Assembly (NCBI GenBank): GCA_963707875.1
Contig: CAVPRU010000002.1
Span: 248,001 to 312,000 of the forward strand
DNA from: SZUA-320 sp963707875
GTDB taxonomy: Bacteria > Gemmatimonadota > Gemmatimonadetes > Gemmatimonadales > GWC2-71-9
Length of the DNA: 64,000 bases
Reading direction: 5' to 3'
The position numbers were made by a program, and so were the translations under genes. Below the pieces are notes generated by a model. That model was given only the letters and a program-made list of their open reading frames with translations. It ran no database searches and was not told the DNA's origin. Shown here piece by piece: positions 45,643-53,651 of this stretch. The stretch's first letter is position 1. Each line of letters starts with the position of its first letter.

Positions 45643-46161
45643 ATGGCATTGTGTTCCAAGATCGCCCCGTGGTTCTGCCTCCTCGTTGTGGTCGGCTGCG
45701 GGAGCGCACCGGAGGAAGCCGCCCAGCCCGCCGTTCCGGCTGAGGCGCCATCCGATTTCGATGCCTGTGCCCTGCTGACAACGGAAGAAATTCAGGCCTC
45801 TCTGGCATGGGTTCCTGACTCCACCCAGAAGAAGTCCTTCGGCACGACGGGCAACTGCACCTGGTTCGGACCTGGCGGGGCGATGGAGCAGGTGTCGCTC
45901 CTGGTGGGGCAGGGGGTCCCGGAGATGTCGAGTTCAACGACGATGGCCCAGTGGCGGACCAGGCAGTACACCAACTACGGGGTGACGGACGCCATTGTCG
46001 AGCCCCTGGACGGCCTGGGGGTCGCGGCGATACGAAATGAGTACGGCGGGCTGGTCGCCATTGAAATGGCGGTCCGCGGGCAGTTGGTCACCGTCAGCAG
46101 CATCGCCACCCTTGACCAGGTCCGGAGCCTGGCGAGCCTGGTGGTCGGCCGGATGCCGTAG
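45643..46161 (+). CDS. Lipoprotein with a single DUF3558-like domain
   Basis: A 172-residue protein with a signal peptide and lipobox (LLVVVGCGSA). After an alanine/proline linker the mature domain starts with DFDACALLTTEEIQASLAW and has a second cysteine in TGNCTWFGP. The C-terminus is TLDQVRSLASLVVGRMP. The pair of cysteines and the CALL-T-EE-I opening resemble DUF3558-type lipoproteins. The same pattern recurs twice in the lipoprotein at 48970, so these are likely paralogues. Function unknown. Confidence 0.82.
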   Translation: MALCSKIAPWFCLLVVVGCGSAPEEAAQPAVPAEAPSDFDACALLTTEEIQASLAWVPDSTQKKSFGTTGNCTWFGPGGAMEQVSLLVGQGVPEMSSSTTMAQWRTRQYTNYGVTDAIVEPLDGLGVAAIRNEYGGLVAIEMAVRGQLVTVSSIATLDQVRSLASLVVGRMP

Positions 46162-46167
46162 CGTTCG

Positions 46168-47883
46168 ATGTCGGTCAGCTCGGTGTCCTTGGCGGCGCGG
46201 TCGCTGGCCGGCGCCCTCGCCTTGGCGGGGTGGGTTTCGTCCGCCGCTGCTCAGGACGCGCCCACCAAGGGCCCCCTTCAGATCAGCCTGATGGCCGCAC
46301 CGGCCAAGCCGGCCCAGGGAGACTCGGTTCGCCTATACGGCGTCACCGGGCTGGTCGGCAAGAATGGCCTGGTCACGATCACCGTCCGGCCGCCGGGCAG
46401 GCCCGCCGTGAAGCTCACCGCGAAGCTCGGGCCCAAGGGAGACTACCAGGGCCGGTTCGGCGGCACGACGACGCCCGGGGTCTATCTGGTGGAGGCCGTC
46501 GCGCCCGATGGGAAGGGACGCGCGACGACGACCATCACAGTCGCAGCTTCGGGGGTTGTTCCTGATGCGGTGGCCCGGAAGGCGGACTCTCTCGTGCTGC
46601 TCGGTTCGCGTGTGGTCGACCAGGTCCAGCAGGCGGTCGGGGGGATGCCCCCTTCTCCCGCCAAGACCGAGGCGAAAGGGAAACTGGACAAGCTCGACAC
46701 CGAGTTCGCCAAGCTTCCGGCCCAGGTGAACGTCCTGCGGCAACAGGCAAAGAAGGTCTTCGAGGCTCGGGGCAAGGTCACCAAGCCAATCCCGGAATGG
46801 GCGGCCTACCAGGAGGAACTGGAACGGTGGGAGGAGGACGCCGACCGTGCGCTCACCAGACTCCGGCAGTTGGCATCCCCCAACGCTGCGGCAACCCGGA
46901 GCTGTGGCGATCTCGACAGCTACAACGAGATGCTGACCTTCACCTCGGAGGCGATGAACTACGTCAAGGCCCCCTTCGACCTGAGTGAGGGGTTCTGGGT
47001 GGACAAGATCCCCGGCGGGCTCGCTGCCAGGAGCAGCGGGGCAGGGGCGCTCACCAGCGCCGAGCGCTTTGCCCTGGTTTCAACCATGAAGATCGGAGCG
47101 GGTGCGCTGCGCGGCCCTGCCGGAGTCGTCGGGGCGGTTCCCGGCCTGATTCTCGACACCGCCCAGTGGTTCCTCCAGGATTACTTCAGTCAGTTCTGTG
47201 AGAAGTGGGAGGGACCGGTAAAGGGGGCCTTCCTCGGGGAGTCTTTCACCCGTCAGGGCGAGGCGTTCTTCGACTACACGATTCAGCTGGACGGCAAGCT
47301 GATGCTCCTCTACTCGAAGAACGTGCCGGCCGGACAACCGGTTACGCTGCTCGGTTATCTCGAGGGCAATGGTCGGTTCGAGATTCGTGACAACCCCGAA
47401 CCGATCGTGCGGCTGGTGCCCGGTACCGTGCTGTTCCATCGCATCACGGCACCCCCGGGCTCGGGGTACTGGGACGAGCTGGGCCAAGCCAGTCGGGGGC
47501 TGCTCCCCCATTCCTTCCGGATTCCGGTCAGGGGTGTGATGGCCGGTGACTCGATTGTACTGGCCGTTCAGCCCGCGGAACATGATTTCGGGCCAACGGT
47601 CGTCGGTGTCTCCACCTGGGTGATCATGCCACTGGGCGGCCTGGTTCCACAGGTGCTGAACTCCAATATTGAGCTCCAGAAGGCACACCCCATCTTCGAT
47701 CGCGTCATGCGCCGCCGCCCGGTGCTCCGGATCACCACCACCGGCAAGGCCATGACCGCCACCGCAGTATTCAGCCGGGACACCACCAGCGCCGACAAGA
47801 CCGCCCGGGTTCGGACCACGCTCACGATCAAGGCGTGCAATCCGGGTTGCCTCCCGCTGCCCTCGGTTTCCAAGCCCAAGTGA
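46168..47883 (+). CDS. Secreted 571-residue protein of unknown function
   Basis: A signal peptide (LAGALALAGWVSSAAAQDA, cleavage around residue 29) precedes an Ig-like beta domain (about 35-130, GLVGKNGLVTITVRPPG) and a helical coiled-coil region (about 140-240, ELERWEEDADRALTRLRQL). A mid-section with SCGDLDSYNEMLTFTSEAMN and the cysteine in DYFSQFCEKWEG follows, then further beta-rich parts. Two lone cysteines near the C-terminus (ACNPGC) may form a disulfide. It sits 6 bases after the preceding lipoprotein gene and is coupled (GTGA) to the OmpA-like gene. No family recognised. Confidence 0.8.
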   Translation: MSVSSVSLAARSLAGALALAGWVSSAAAQDAPTKGPLQISLMAAPAKPAQGDSVRLYGVTGLVGKNGLVTITVRPPGRPAVKLTAKLGPKGDYQGRFGGTTTPGVYLVEAVAPDGKGRATTTITVAASGVVPDAVARKADSLVLLGSRVVDQVQQAVGGMPPSPAKTEAKGKLDKLDTEFAKLPAQVNVLRQQAKKVFEARGKVTKPIPEWAAYQEELERWEEDADRALTRLRQLASPNAAATRSCGDLDSYNEMLTFTSEAMNYVKAPFDLSEGFWVDKIPGGLAARSSGAGALTSAERFALVSTMKIGAGALRGPAGVVGAVPGLILDTAQWFLQDYFSQFCEKWEGPVKGAFLGESFTRQGEAFFDYTIQLDGKLMLLYSKNVPAGQPVTLLGYLEGNGRFEIRDNPEPIVRLVPGTVLFHRITAPPGSGYWDELGQASRGLLPHSFRIPVRGVMAGDSIVLAVQPAEHDFGPTVVGVSTWVIMPLGGLVPQVLNSNIELQKAHPIFDRVMRRRPVLRITTTGKAMTATAVFSRDTTSADKTARVRTTLTIKACNPGCLPLPSVSKPK

Positions 47884-48929
47884 GGCCGCGCCTGCGCCCC
47901 CTCGCCCTTCTGCTGCTTGGTCCGGCACTGGCACCGACCGGTTTGGTGGGGCAGTCTGCGGCAGTTCCCTTTGCCCGGGACCTCCAGCTCGCCTGGGCCA
48001 GCTCGTTGCCAAACGAGCCCGATTACGAGACCGTCCTCACGGTTCTGCAAGTGGACAGCGGGGAAGCTCGGATTCGCGTGTCGTGGAATCGAGGGACCGA
48101 ACGGAAGTGGCGGTCCGCGGAGCGGCCGGTCTCCGACCGCGAGCGTCGACTGGCCCGGTCGATCTACTTCTATTCTTCGGAAAACGACGCCCGGCAGTTC
48201 CGCGGCACAAACCAGTCCATGGCCTCGGGGGCAATCCTCCGCGAGTTGAAGCAGGCGGGGCGCTCAAGCATCATTCTGCTCGAACCCAGCGTTTCCTCGG
48301 TCCCGTTCCGTGGGGTCCTGCAGCGCGTTGGAGCCGGGACCGAGCCTTTTCGGGTCCTGCTTGACGGCCAGCTGGTAACCCTGACAGGCCTCCGTGCGCG
48401 TGGCACCCTGACCGGAGAGCGGACCACGGAGTTTGAGCTTCTCATCCTGGACGACCCTGAGACTCCCTGGGTGCTTGAGGCGGTCGCGCGCGAAGCCGGG
48501 CAGGCCAAGGGGGGCCGCCGCCTGCTGGTCCGAATCGCCACCACGGCCCGGGAGGACGCGGTCGGCACCGCGCTGGTGAAGACCTGTTCCGCGACCGTGC
48601 ACGACCTGTTCTTCGCCACCGGCTCGGATGCCCTCGACTCCACCTCGACACCAGCACTCGCGGCCGTCGCACGGATCCTCGTCAAGCACCCGGATTGGCG
48701 GATCACCATCGTCGGCCACACCGACAGCCTGGGGACCGCCGCCGCCAACCTCGACCTGTCGCGGCGCAGGGCCGAGCGGGTCCGGGGCACCCTTGTCGAG
48801 CAGCACCGGATCGCTGCGGATCGGCTCCGCTCCGAGGGGAAGGGTGAGACTGTGCCGATCGACGACAACGCCACCCTGGCCGGCAGGGCCCGCAATCGGC
48901 GGGTGGACCTGGTCCGGGCCTGCCGATAG
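47880..48929 (+). CDS. OmpA-like peptidoglycan-associated protein
   Basis: The GTG at 47880 overlaps the upstream stop (GTGA), giving 349 residues with a signal peptide (PLALLLLGPALAPTGLVGQS). The middle domain is not recognised. The C-terminal OmpA domain (about 235-345) has VHDLFFATGSDALDS, ITIVGHTDSLGTAAANLDLS, RRRAERVRGTLVEQ and ARNRRVDLVRA, the residues that bind diaminopimelate in peptidoglycan. It probably ties the outer membrane or periplasmic partner proteins to the cell wall. Confidence 0.9.
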   Translation: MRPRLRPLALLLLGPALAPTGLVGQSAAVPFARDLQLAWASSLPNEPDYETVLTVLQVDSGEARIRVSWNRGTERKWRSAERPVSDRERRLARSIYFYSSENDARQFRGTNQSMASGAILRELKQAGRSSIILLEPSVSSVPFRGVLQRVGAGTEPFRVLLDGQLVTLTGLRARGTLTGERTTEFELLILDDPETPWVLEAVAREAGQAKGGRRLLVRIATTAREDAVGTALVKTCSATVHDLFFATGSDALDSTSTPALAAVARILVKHPDWRITIVGHTDSLGTAAANLDLSRRRAERVRGTLVEQHRIAADRLRSEGKGETVPIDDNATLAGRARNRRVDLVRACR

Positions 48930-48969
48930 GACAGACCACAGAGCGACTTCACCGAAGGTGACATGAACC

Positions 48970-49983
48970 ATGCGCATCGAGCGATGGGCGATCCCGGCAT
49001 TGTGCCTGGGAGCAGCGTGCGGGGCCGAGGGGCCGAGGGCTGGCGGGGACGGCACCTCCAGGGACATGGGAGCCCTGCCGACGGGCCCGGACCCGTGCGC
49101 CTTGGTGGCCCAGTCGGAGATGGAGCGACTCATCGGGTCCTTGGCGGAGCCACCCTTCAGGGTCGATGATGACCGGCGCCCCGATGCCGGCGGCCCGGGG
49201 TGCTTCTACCGGGCAACAGACCGTCGCAATGTCACCATCCTGGTCGACTGGGAGGATGGGGAACTCGCGTTCCAGATGCTGGCGGGAACTGGCTCAGCGA
49301 TTACCGACATCCTGTCAGGCTATGACCCCGTCACCGACACGCTTGAGGGCGACTGGGACAGGGTCGGTGCGGCCTTTGGTCAGTTCATCGCCCTGAAAGG
49401 AAGCACCTCGATTCAGGTCGATCCTCTGGGCGCCCGGATCGGACTGGAGGGATCAGCACAGCTCGTGTCGATCGCGATCCCCCGGCTCGAGGCGCCACTC
49501 GACTACAGTGGCGCCAGGGCGACCCTGGCCCGGGAGGAAGACAGCTCGGGCCTCCGGGATCCCTGCGACCTGGTGACCAGGACCGAGGTTGAGGCGCTGA
49601 TGGGCCCCCTGAAGGAGGACCCGACCAGCTCGGCAGATGGCTCCGAGTGCTCATATGCCACCCGGCAGGAGTTCCTGGGGTCTCCGGTTACCAGAACCCT
49701 GACGGTGACATGGAGAGATGGCTTCTACGCCCTGGGGCAGGAGCGGACCGGGATCGAGGGCGCGACCAGCGTCATGGCGGCGCAGATGGACCCCGACCTC
49801 CCGGCCCTCAGCCAACAGGCGGTGGGGGAGCAGGAGCCCTGGGACGAACGGATTACTCTGCTGGGTGGGGTCATTGCCATCGTGCGGGGCGACGTCATGC
49901 TGCAGATCGCCGGCGACGGAGTCGGCGGATTTGACGAGGCCAACGCCCTCGCCCTGCTCCGCCTGGCTGCTCGACGGCTGTGA
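48970..49983 (+). CDS. Lipoprotein with two DUF3558-like domains
   Basis: A 337-residue protein with a short signal peptide and lipobox (ALCLGAACGAE). Two tandem domains begin DPCALVAQSEMERLIG (about residue 41) and DPCDLVTRTEVEALMG (about 197), each with a second cysteine about 30 residues later (GGPGCFYRAT and GSECSYATR). The pattern matches the single domain of the lipoprotein at 45643. Function unknown. The gene is followed by a hairpin shared with the convergent dnaN gene. Confidence 0.84.
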   Translation: MRIERWAIPALCLGAACGAEGPRAGGDGTSRDMGALPTGPDPCALVAQSEMERLIGSLAEPPFRVDDDRRPDAGGPGCFYRATDRRNVTILVDWEDGELAFQMLAGTGSAITDILSGYDPVTDTLEGDWDRVGAAFGQFIALKGSTSIQVDPLGARIGLEGSAQLVSIAIPRLEAPLDYSGARATLAREEDSSGLRDPCDLVTRTEVEALMGPLKEDPTSSADGSECSYATRQEFLGSPVTRTLTVTWRDGFYALGQERTGIEGATSVMAAQMDPDLPALSQQAVGEQEPWDERITLLGGVIAIVRGDVMLQIAGDGVGGFDEANALALLRLAARRL

Positions 49984-50002
49984 GGGTGGCCCCAGGCCAC
50001 CC
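49984..50002. terminator. Bidirectional hairpin between convergent genes
   Basis: GGGTGGCC (49984-49991) pairs perfectly with GGCCACCC (49995-50002). It lies between the lipoprotein stop and the dnaN stop, so it could end both transcripts. There is no clear T-tract. Confidence 0.55.
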
Positions 50003-50031
50003 CCGTCACTTGGTGAGCGAGATTCAGCCCG

Positions 50032-51144
50032 TCAGTCCACCAGCCGGAGTGGCATGACCAGGGTGAGATAGCTGGACGGGTCATCCCAGCCCACCGGCTC
50101 GGAGGTGGCCGCCCGCTCGGGGGCCTTGAAGGTCATTCTGACCTCCTCAGTGGGGATGTACTTCAGGACCTCCAGCAGATACGCGGCGTTGAACCCGATT
50201 TCCAGACCATCGCCCTCGTAGGTCACCGCCATCTCCTCCTGCGCCTCCCCCAGATCCGGCGTCTGGACCGAGAGCTTGCAGGTGCCGGAGGCAAAGGCCA
50301 TCCGGATCCGGTGGGTCTGGTCGCTGGCCACGGTGCTCATCCGCCGGATGGCGGCGACGAGCGCCTGCCGGTCGGCCGTGACGACCTTGTCGTTCTCCCT
50401 GGGAATGACCTGCTCGTAGTTCGGATACGGGCCTTCGATGAGCCGGGTGTAGACCTGGGTCCGCTCCGACCGGAACCCCAGGTGGTTGTCGCTCCGGGCG
50501 ATCTCGATCTCCTCATCCGACCCGAACAGCCGGCGGATCTGCTCCAGCGCCTTCGGGGGCACGATCAGGTCGGCGGTGGCACCGGACCCGCCGGTCAGCG
50601 GCACGTCCATCTTGGCCAGCCGGTGTCCGTTGGTCGCGACCATCCGCATCCGGTCCGGACGGAGCTCCCAGAGCACCCCGTTGAGAATCGGGCGGCTTTC
50701 CTCCGTGCTGGCAGCAAAAGCGACATGCCCGATCAGCTTCTGAAGGTCCCCCGAGCGGATCTTCCAGGGATTGGCGAAATCGACTGCCGGGAAGGCAGGA
50801 AACTCCTCCCGGGAAAGCCCGAGGAGCTTGAAGCGGGACTTGCCGCATTCGAGCGACACTCGCTGTTCCCCGGAGCTGGCCACCCGGATCCCGGCGCTGG
50901 GGAGTTCTCGGACAATCTCCACCAGCTTCTTGGCGGGCAGGGTGATCGACCCCTCCTGATCGACACTGGCTGGCGCGGTGGTGGACACCGCGATATCCAG
51001 GTCCGTTCCGGAGAGCCGCAACCCATTGCTCGTGGCCTCAACCAGAATGTTGGAAAGCACCGGCAACGTCGTCTTGGTAGGGACCGCGGCCGCGACGGCT
51101 ACGAGCCCTTCCTGGAGCTGATCACGGGTGATGGTGAACTTCAT
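50032..51144 (-). CDS. dnaN: DNA polymerase III sliding clamp (beta subunit)
   Basis: A 370-residue clamp monomer of three related domains. The start MKFTITRDQLQEGLVAVAAAVPTK is typical, followed by LPVLSNILVEAT, then FAASTEESRPILNGVLWEL and ATNGHRLAKMDVPL of domain 2. The C-terminus DPSSYLTLVMPLRL matches the conserved Y-x-x-x-x-x-MP-x-R-L end that forms the partner-binding pocket. It tethers polymerases to DNA. It lies downstream of dnaA on the same strand, separated by the candidate origin. Confidence 0.97.
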   Translation of the reverse strand: MKFTITRDQLQEGLVAVAAAVPTKTTLPVLSNILVEATSNGLRLSGTDLDIAVSTTAPASVDQEGSITLPAKKLVEIVRELPSAGIRVASSGEQRVSLECGKSRFKLLGLSREEFPAFPAVDFANPWKIRSGDLQKLIGHVAFAASTEESRPILNGVLWELRPDRMRMVATNGHRLAKMDVPLTGGSGATADLIVPPKALEQIRRLFGSDEEIEIARSDNHLGFRSERTQVYTRLIEGPYPNYEQVIPRENDKVVTADRQALVAAIRRMSTVASDQTHRIRMAFASGTCKLSVQTPDLGEAQEEMAVTYEGDGLEIGFNAAYLLEVLKYIPTEEVRMTFKAPERAATSEPVGWDDPSSYLTLVMPLRLVD

Positions 51145-51376
51145 TCCGGTTCCGATTGTGCGGGGAGAAAAACCAATACCATCATATTAAAAGAAAATAG
51201 TAGTCGTAGTAGAGTACCGGGTTTTGTGGACCGGGTACCGAACTCGTTGTGAATCAACCGCCGTGTGCCAGCCGCTTCATGTGGAGCCTCTGTTGGCGCT
51301 CTGGATACCGGTCGGGTCGCGTGGATGCTCCGGGTGGTTTTCCCCGGCCGTCCACAGCCCGCATTCGCCTCCGCGA
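51145..51376. promoter_or_regulatory. oriC: Candidate chromosomal replication origin (oriC)
   Basis: The dnaA-dnaN gap contains an AT-rich stretch (51171-51198), then TAG TAG TCG TAG TAG triplets (51198-51212), then DnaA-box-like sequences. These are TGTGGACCG (51225-51233), TGTGAATCA (51248-51256, 8 of 9 to TTWTNCACA on the reverse strand), TGTGGAGCC (51280-51288), CGTGGATGC (51320-51328) and CCGTCCACA (51348-51356). AT-rich DNA, DnaA-trios and a DnaA box in this order is the basal unwinding layout of bacterial origins. No other gene or RNA is evident here. Confidence 0.75.
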
Positions 51377-52768
51377 CTACCCTGCGAACAACTCGTGCTT
51401 GGCCGACTCCACCCGCTCCCGGAAGACCCGATCCCGCTGGAGTTGCTTCTGCACTTTTTCCACGCTGTGAATCACGGTGGAGTGATCCCTGCCGCCGAAC
51501 GCCTGGCCGATTTCCACCAACTGCATCTGGAGGATCTCCCGGGCCAGATACATGGCAATCTGGCGGGGGACGGTCAGGCTCTTGATCCGGGCCTTCGACC
51601 GGAGCCCCTCCGGGGTCACGCCCCAGCGCTTGGCGACGATGTCCTGGACCCGGTCGATCGAAGGCATGCTCCTGAGCTTCGGACCGGCATCGGCAGCCTC
51701 GGGCCGGATCTTGTCGGCCAGGGCCTCGCGGGCCAAGTCAATAGTGACTTCCCGGTGCCGGAGCGAAGCGTAGAGCAGCAGCTTGATGATGCACCCCTCG
51801 AGCTCCCGGACGCTCGACCGGACATTGTGGGCGATGAACGACAGGACCTCGTCCGGGATCGCCATTTCCAGGTGGTCCTGCTCAGCCTTCTTCCGGATAA
51901 TGGCGATCCGGTGCTCGAGGTCGGGCAGCCCGATATCGGCCACCATTCCCCAGACAAACCGGCTGACCAGGCGCTCCTCGAGGCCAGGCAGCTCATTGGG
52001 GTGGCGGTCGGAGGTCAGCACGATCTGCTTGCTGCCCTCGTACAGGGCATTGAAGGTGTGGAAGAACTCCTCCTGGGTGGCCTCCTTGCCCTCCAGGAAG
52101 TGGACGTCGTCCACCAGGAACAGGTCCACATCGTGGCGGTACCGGCGCCGGAGTTCCGGCATGGTCCGGCCGTGGATCCCCTCAATGACCTCGTTGATGA
52201 ACTGCTCGGCACCCACGTACAGCACCCGGGTTTCGGGGGCCCGCGCGAGGACCGTGTGGGCGACGGCCTGCATCAGGTGGGTCTTTCCCAGCCCGGTGGC
52301 GCCGTGGATGAACAGCGGATTGTAGGTCTTGCCGGGCGTCTCGGCCACCGCGAACGCGGCCGCCGCGGCCAGCTCATTGGACTTGCCGATGACGAAGGTG
52401 TCAAAGGTGTAGCGTTCGTTCAGCGGCTGAGCGCTCGGGTTCGTCGCCGGGGCCGGGGCCGGGGCCGGGGTGGGCGGGGGCGCCACGAAGAAGTCCATCT
52501 GGGGCCGCTGCTTCCGGTCCTCGAGGACCCGGAAGACCACCGTCGTCGGGGTATCGAGGGTCGTCGAGGCCAGCCGGGTCAGCAGCGGAGCGTGTTTCGA
52601 CTCATTCCACTGGACGGCGAACTCATCCGGGGCCCCCAAGGTCAGGCACCCAGCCTCGAGGCTGAGGGGCTCGGTAGGGGCCAGCCAGCTCTGTATGGTA
52701 TGGTCCGGCAACTCTCCGCGCGCGGCGTCTAGAATCCTGTTCCACGCTTCTTTGGCGGACAGCTGCAT
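51377..52768 (-). CDS. dnaA: Chromosomal replication initiator DnaA
   Basis: A 463-residue AAA+ initiator. Domain I starts AKEAWNRILDAARGELPDHT. Domain II is an Ala-Pro linker (PTPAPAPAPATNPSA) encoded by a GGCCGG-type hexamer repeat near 52445-52470. Domain III has Walker A HGATGLGKTHLMQA, Walker B DLFLVDDVHFLEGK and sensor-type LTSDRHPNELPGLE. Domain IV carries the DNA-binding signature GGRDHSTVIHSVEKV. All expected motifs are intact. It opens oriC, which lies just downstream of its own stop. Confidence 0.97.
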   Translation of the reverse strand: MQLSAKEAWNRILDAARGELPDHTIQSWLAPTEPLSLEAGCLTLGAPDEFAVQWNESKHAPLLTRLASTTLDTPTTVVFRVLEDRKQRPQMDFFVAPPPTPAPAPAPATNPSAQPLNERYTFDTFVIGKSNELAAAAAFAVAETPGKTYNPLFIHGATGLGKTHLMQAVAHTVLARAPETRVLYVGAEQFINEVIEGIHGRTMPELRRRYRHDVDLFLVDDVHFLEGKEATQEEFFHTFNALYEGSKQIVLTSDRHPNELPGLEERLVSRFVWGMVADIGLPDLEHRIAIIRKKAEQDHLEMAIPDEVLSFIAHNVRSSVRELEGCIIKLLLYASLRHREVTIDLAREALADKIRPEAADAGPKLRSMPSIDRVQDIVAKRWGVTPEGLRSKARIKSLTVPRQIAMYLAREILQMQLVEIGQAFGGRDHSTVIHSVEKVQKQLQRDRVFRERVESAKHELFAG

Positions 52769-52825
52769 TGTTGCTCGGGTTTCTGATTCGAGGTCAACTA
52801 GGGGAAGGCGATTTTAGAGGTTGAA

Positions 52826-52834
52826 TGTGGAAAA
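52826..52834 (-). promoter_or_regulatory. Consensus DnaA box in the dnaA-rpmH gap
   Basis: TTTTCCACA on the minus strand matches TTWTNCACA exactly. It sits within a 6-bp inverted repeat (GGTTGA and TCAACC). Located about 60 bases from both divergent starts, it could mediate DnaA autoregulation. A TTGACC at 52842-52847 might be a -35 for rpmH, but no good -10 follows. Confidence 0.6.
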
Positions 52835-52898
52835 GTCAACCTTGACCTTCCCCCCCCCCGACGGCTAGCTTTTCCCGCTCACTGGAGGGCTGGATTTT

Positions 52899-53060
52899 AT
52901 GATGCCGACATACCGTCCCCGCAATAAGCGGCGGATTCGTAAGCATGGGTTCAGGGCACGGATGGCTGACCGCTGGGGTCGGGCCGTCCTGTCACGCCGC
53001 CGCAAGAAGGGTCGGAAGCTGTTGGCTGTCCGGCTTCCGGGCAAGCACGGAGGGTCCTGA
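52899..53060 (+). CDS. rpmH: 50S ribosomal protein L34
   Basis: A 53-residue very basic protein: (M)MPTYRPRNKRRIRKHGF, then RARMADRWGRAVLSRRRKKG and RKLLAVRLPGKHGGS. This is unmistakably L34, slightly longer at the C-terminus than the usual 44-47. GGAGGG at 52884 favours the first of two adjacent ATGs (52899 or 52902). It is divergent from dnaA and overlaps rnpA by 4 bases, the classical rpmH-rnpA arrangement. Confidence 0.95.
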   Translation: MMPTYRPRNKRRIRKHGFRARMADRWGRAVLSRRRKKGRKLLAVRLPGKHGGS

Positions 53061-53404
53061 CGGCTGGCGAGGGTCTCTCTCGGGCTCAGCGGGTACGCAC
53101 CTCCGCCGAGCTCCGTCAGACCCTCGACCGGGGCCGCCGGCGGCGCCTGGAGCACTTGGACGTTATCTGGATGGGCAATTCGGCGGGCCACCCGCGCCTG
53201 GGACTGATCGTTCCCAAGTTCCAGGCTACGGCAGTGGCCCGCAACCGTTTGCGCCGCCGGTTGAAGGAAATCTGGCGGCGGGACTTGCAAGGATCCCTTC
53301 CCCCGTGGGACACCCTGATCCGGGCACGCCGGGACGCCTACCGGGCCAGTTTCGGCCAACTCCGGTCTCAATTGCTGCAGTGGCAGGACGAGGTCGCCCG
53401 GTGA
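53057..53404 (+). CDS. rnpA: RNase P protein component
   Basis: About 115 residues if translation starts at CTG 53057 (CTGA overlapping the rpmH stop). No ATG, GTG or TTG exists upstream in frame, and the first in-frame TTG (53156) would lose the conserved N-terminal part. The protein shows LSRAQRVRTSAELRQTL, then GNSAGHPRLGLIVPK and the RNA-binding RNR motif ATAVARNRLRRRLKEIWRR. It binds RNase P RNA (encoded at 43426). It overlaps yidD by 4 bases. Confidence 0.9.
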   Translation: MTAGEGLSRAQRVRTSAELRQTLDRGRRRRLEHLDVIWMGNSAGHPRLGLIVPKFQATAVARNRLRRRLKEIWRRDLQGSLPPWDTLIRARRDAYRASFGQLRSQLLQWQDEVAR

Positions 53405-53634
53405 CCGCGCTGGTCCTGGCGGCGCCACGTCGGGCCGCCGCCCTCCTGATTCGGGGGTACCAGCGGTACCTGTCACCCGGCCTGCCGGCGAGCTGCCGGT
53501 TCTATCCCTCGTGCTCCCAGTACACCCTTGAGGCCGTGACCCGATACGGATTGATCCGTGGCGGCTGGCTGGGCCTGCGTCGCCTGGTCCGCTGTCATCC
53601 GTTCAATCCGGGCGGTCACGACCCGCTGCCCTGA
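53401..53634 (+). CDS. yidD: Membrane protein insertion efficiency factor YidD
   Basis: A 77-residue protein with the family core LIRGYQRYLSPGLPASCRFY, then PSCSQYTLEAVTRYGL and RLVRCHPFNPGGHDPLP. The three conserved cysteines and the HPF-PGG-D-P end are diagnostic. The GTG start overlaps the rnpA stop (GTGA). It aids YidC-dependent insertion; yidC follows 17 bases downstream. Confidence 0.95.
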   Translation: MTALVLAAPRRAAALLIRGYQRYLSPGLPASCRFYPSCSQYTLEAVTRYGLIRGGWLGLRRLVRCHPFNPGGHDPLP

Positions 53635-53651
53635 CCCGGAACCCCCGAGCC

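Noticed and set aside
52440..52475. GGCCGG hexamer repeat as a phase-variable tract
   Set aside because: It encodes the Ala-Pro linker of DnaA in frame in units of six bases; unit changes would not shift the frame.
52842..52871. Full promoter for rpmH
   Set aside because: A TTGACC is present, but the sequence 17 bases downstream (CTAGCT) is a poor -10 and a C-run fills the spacer.
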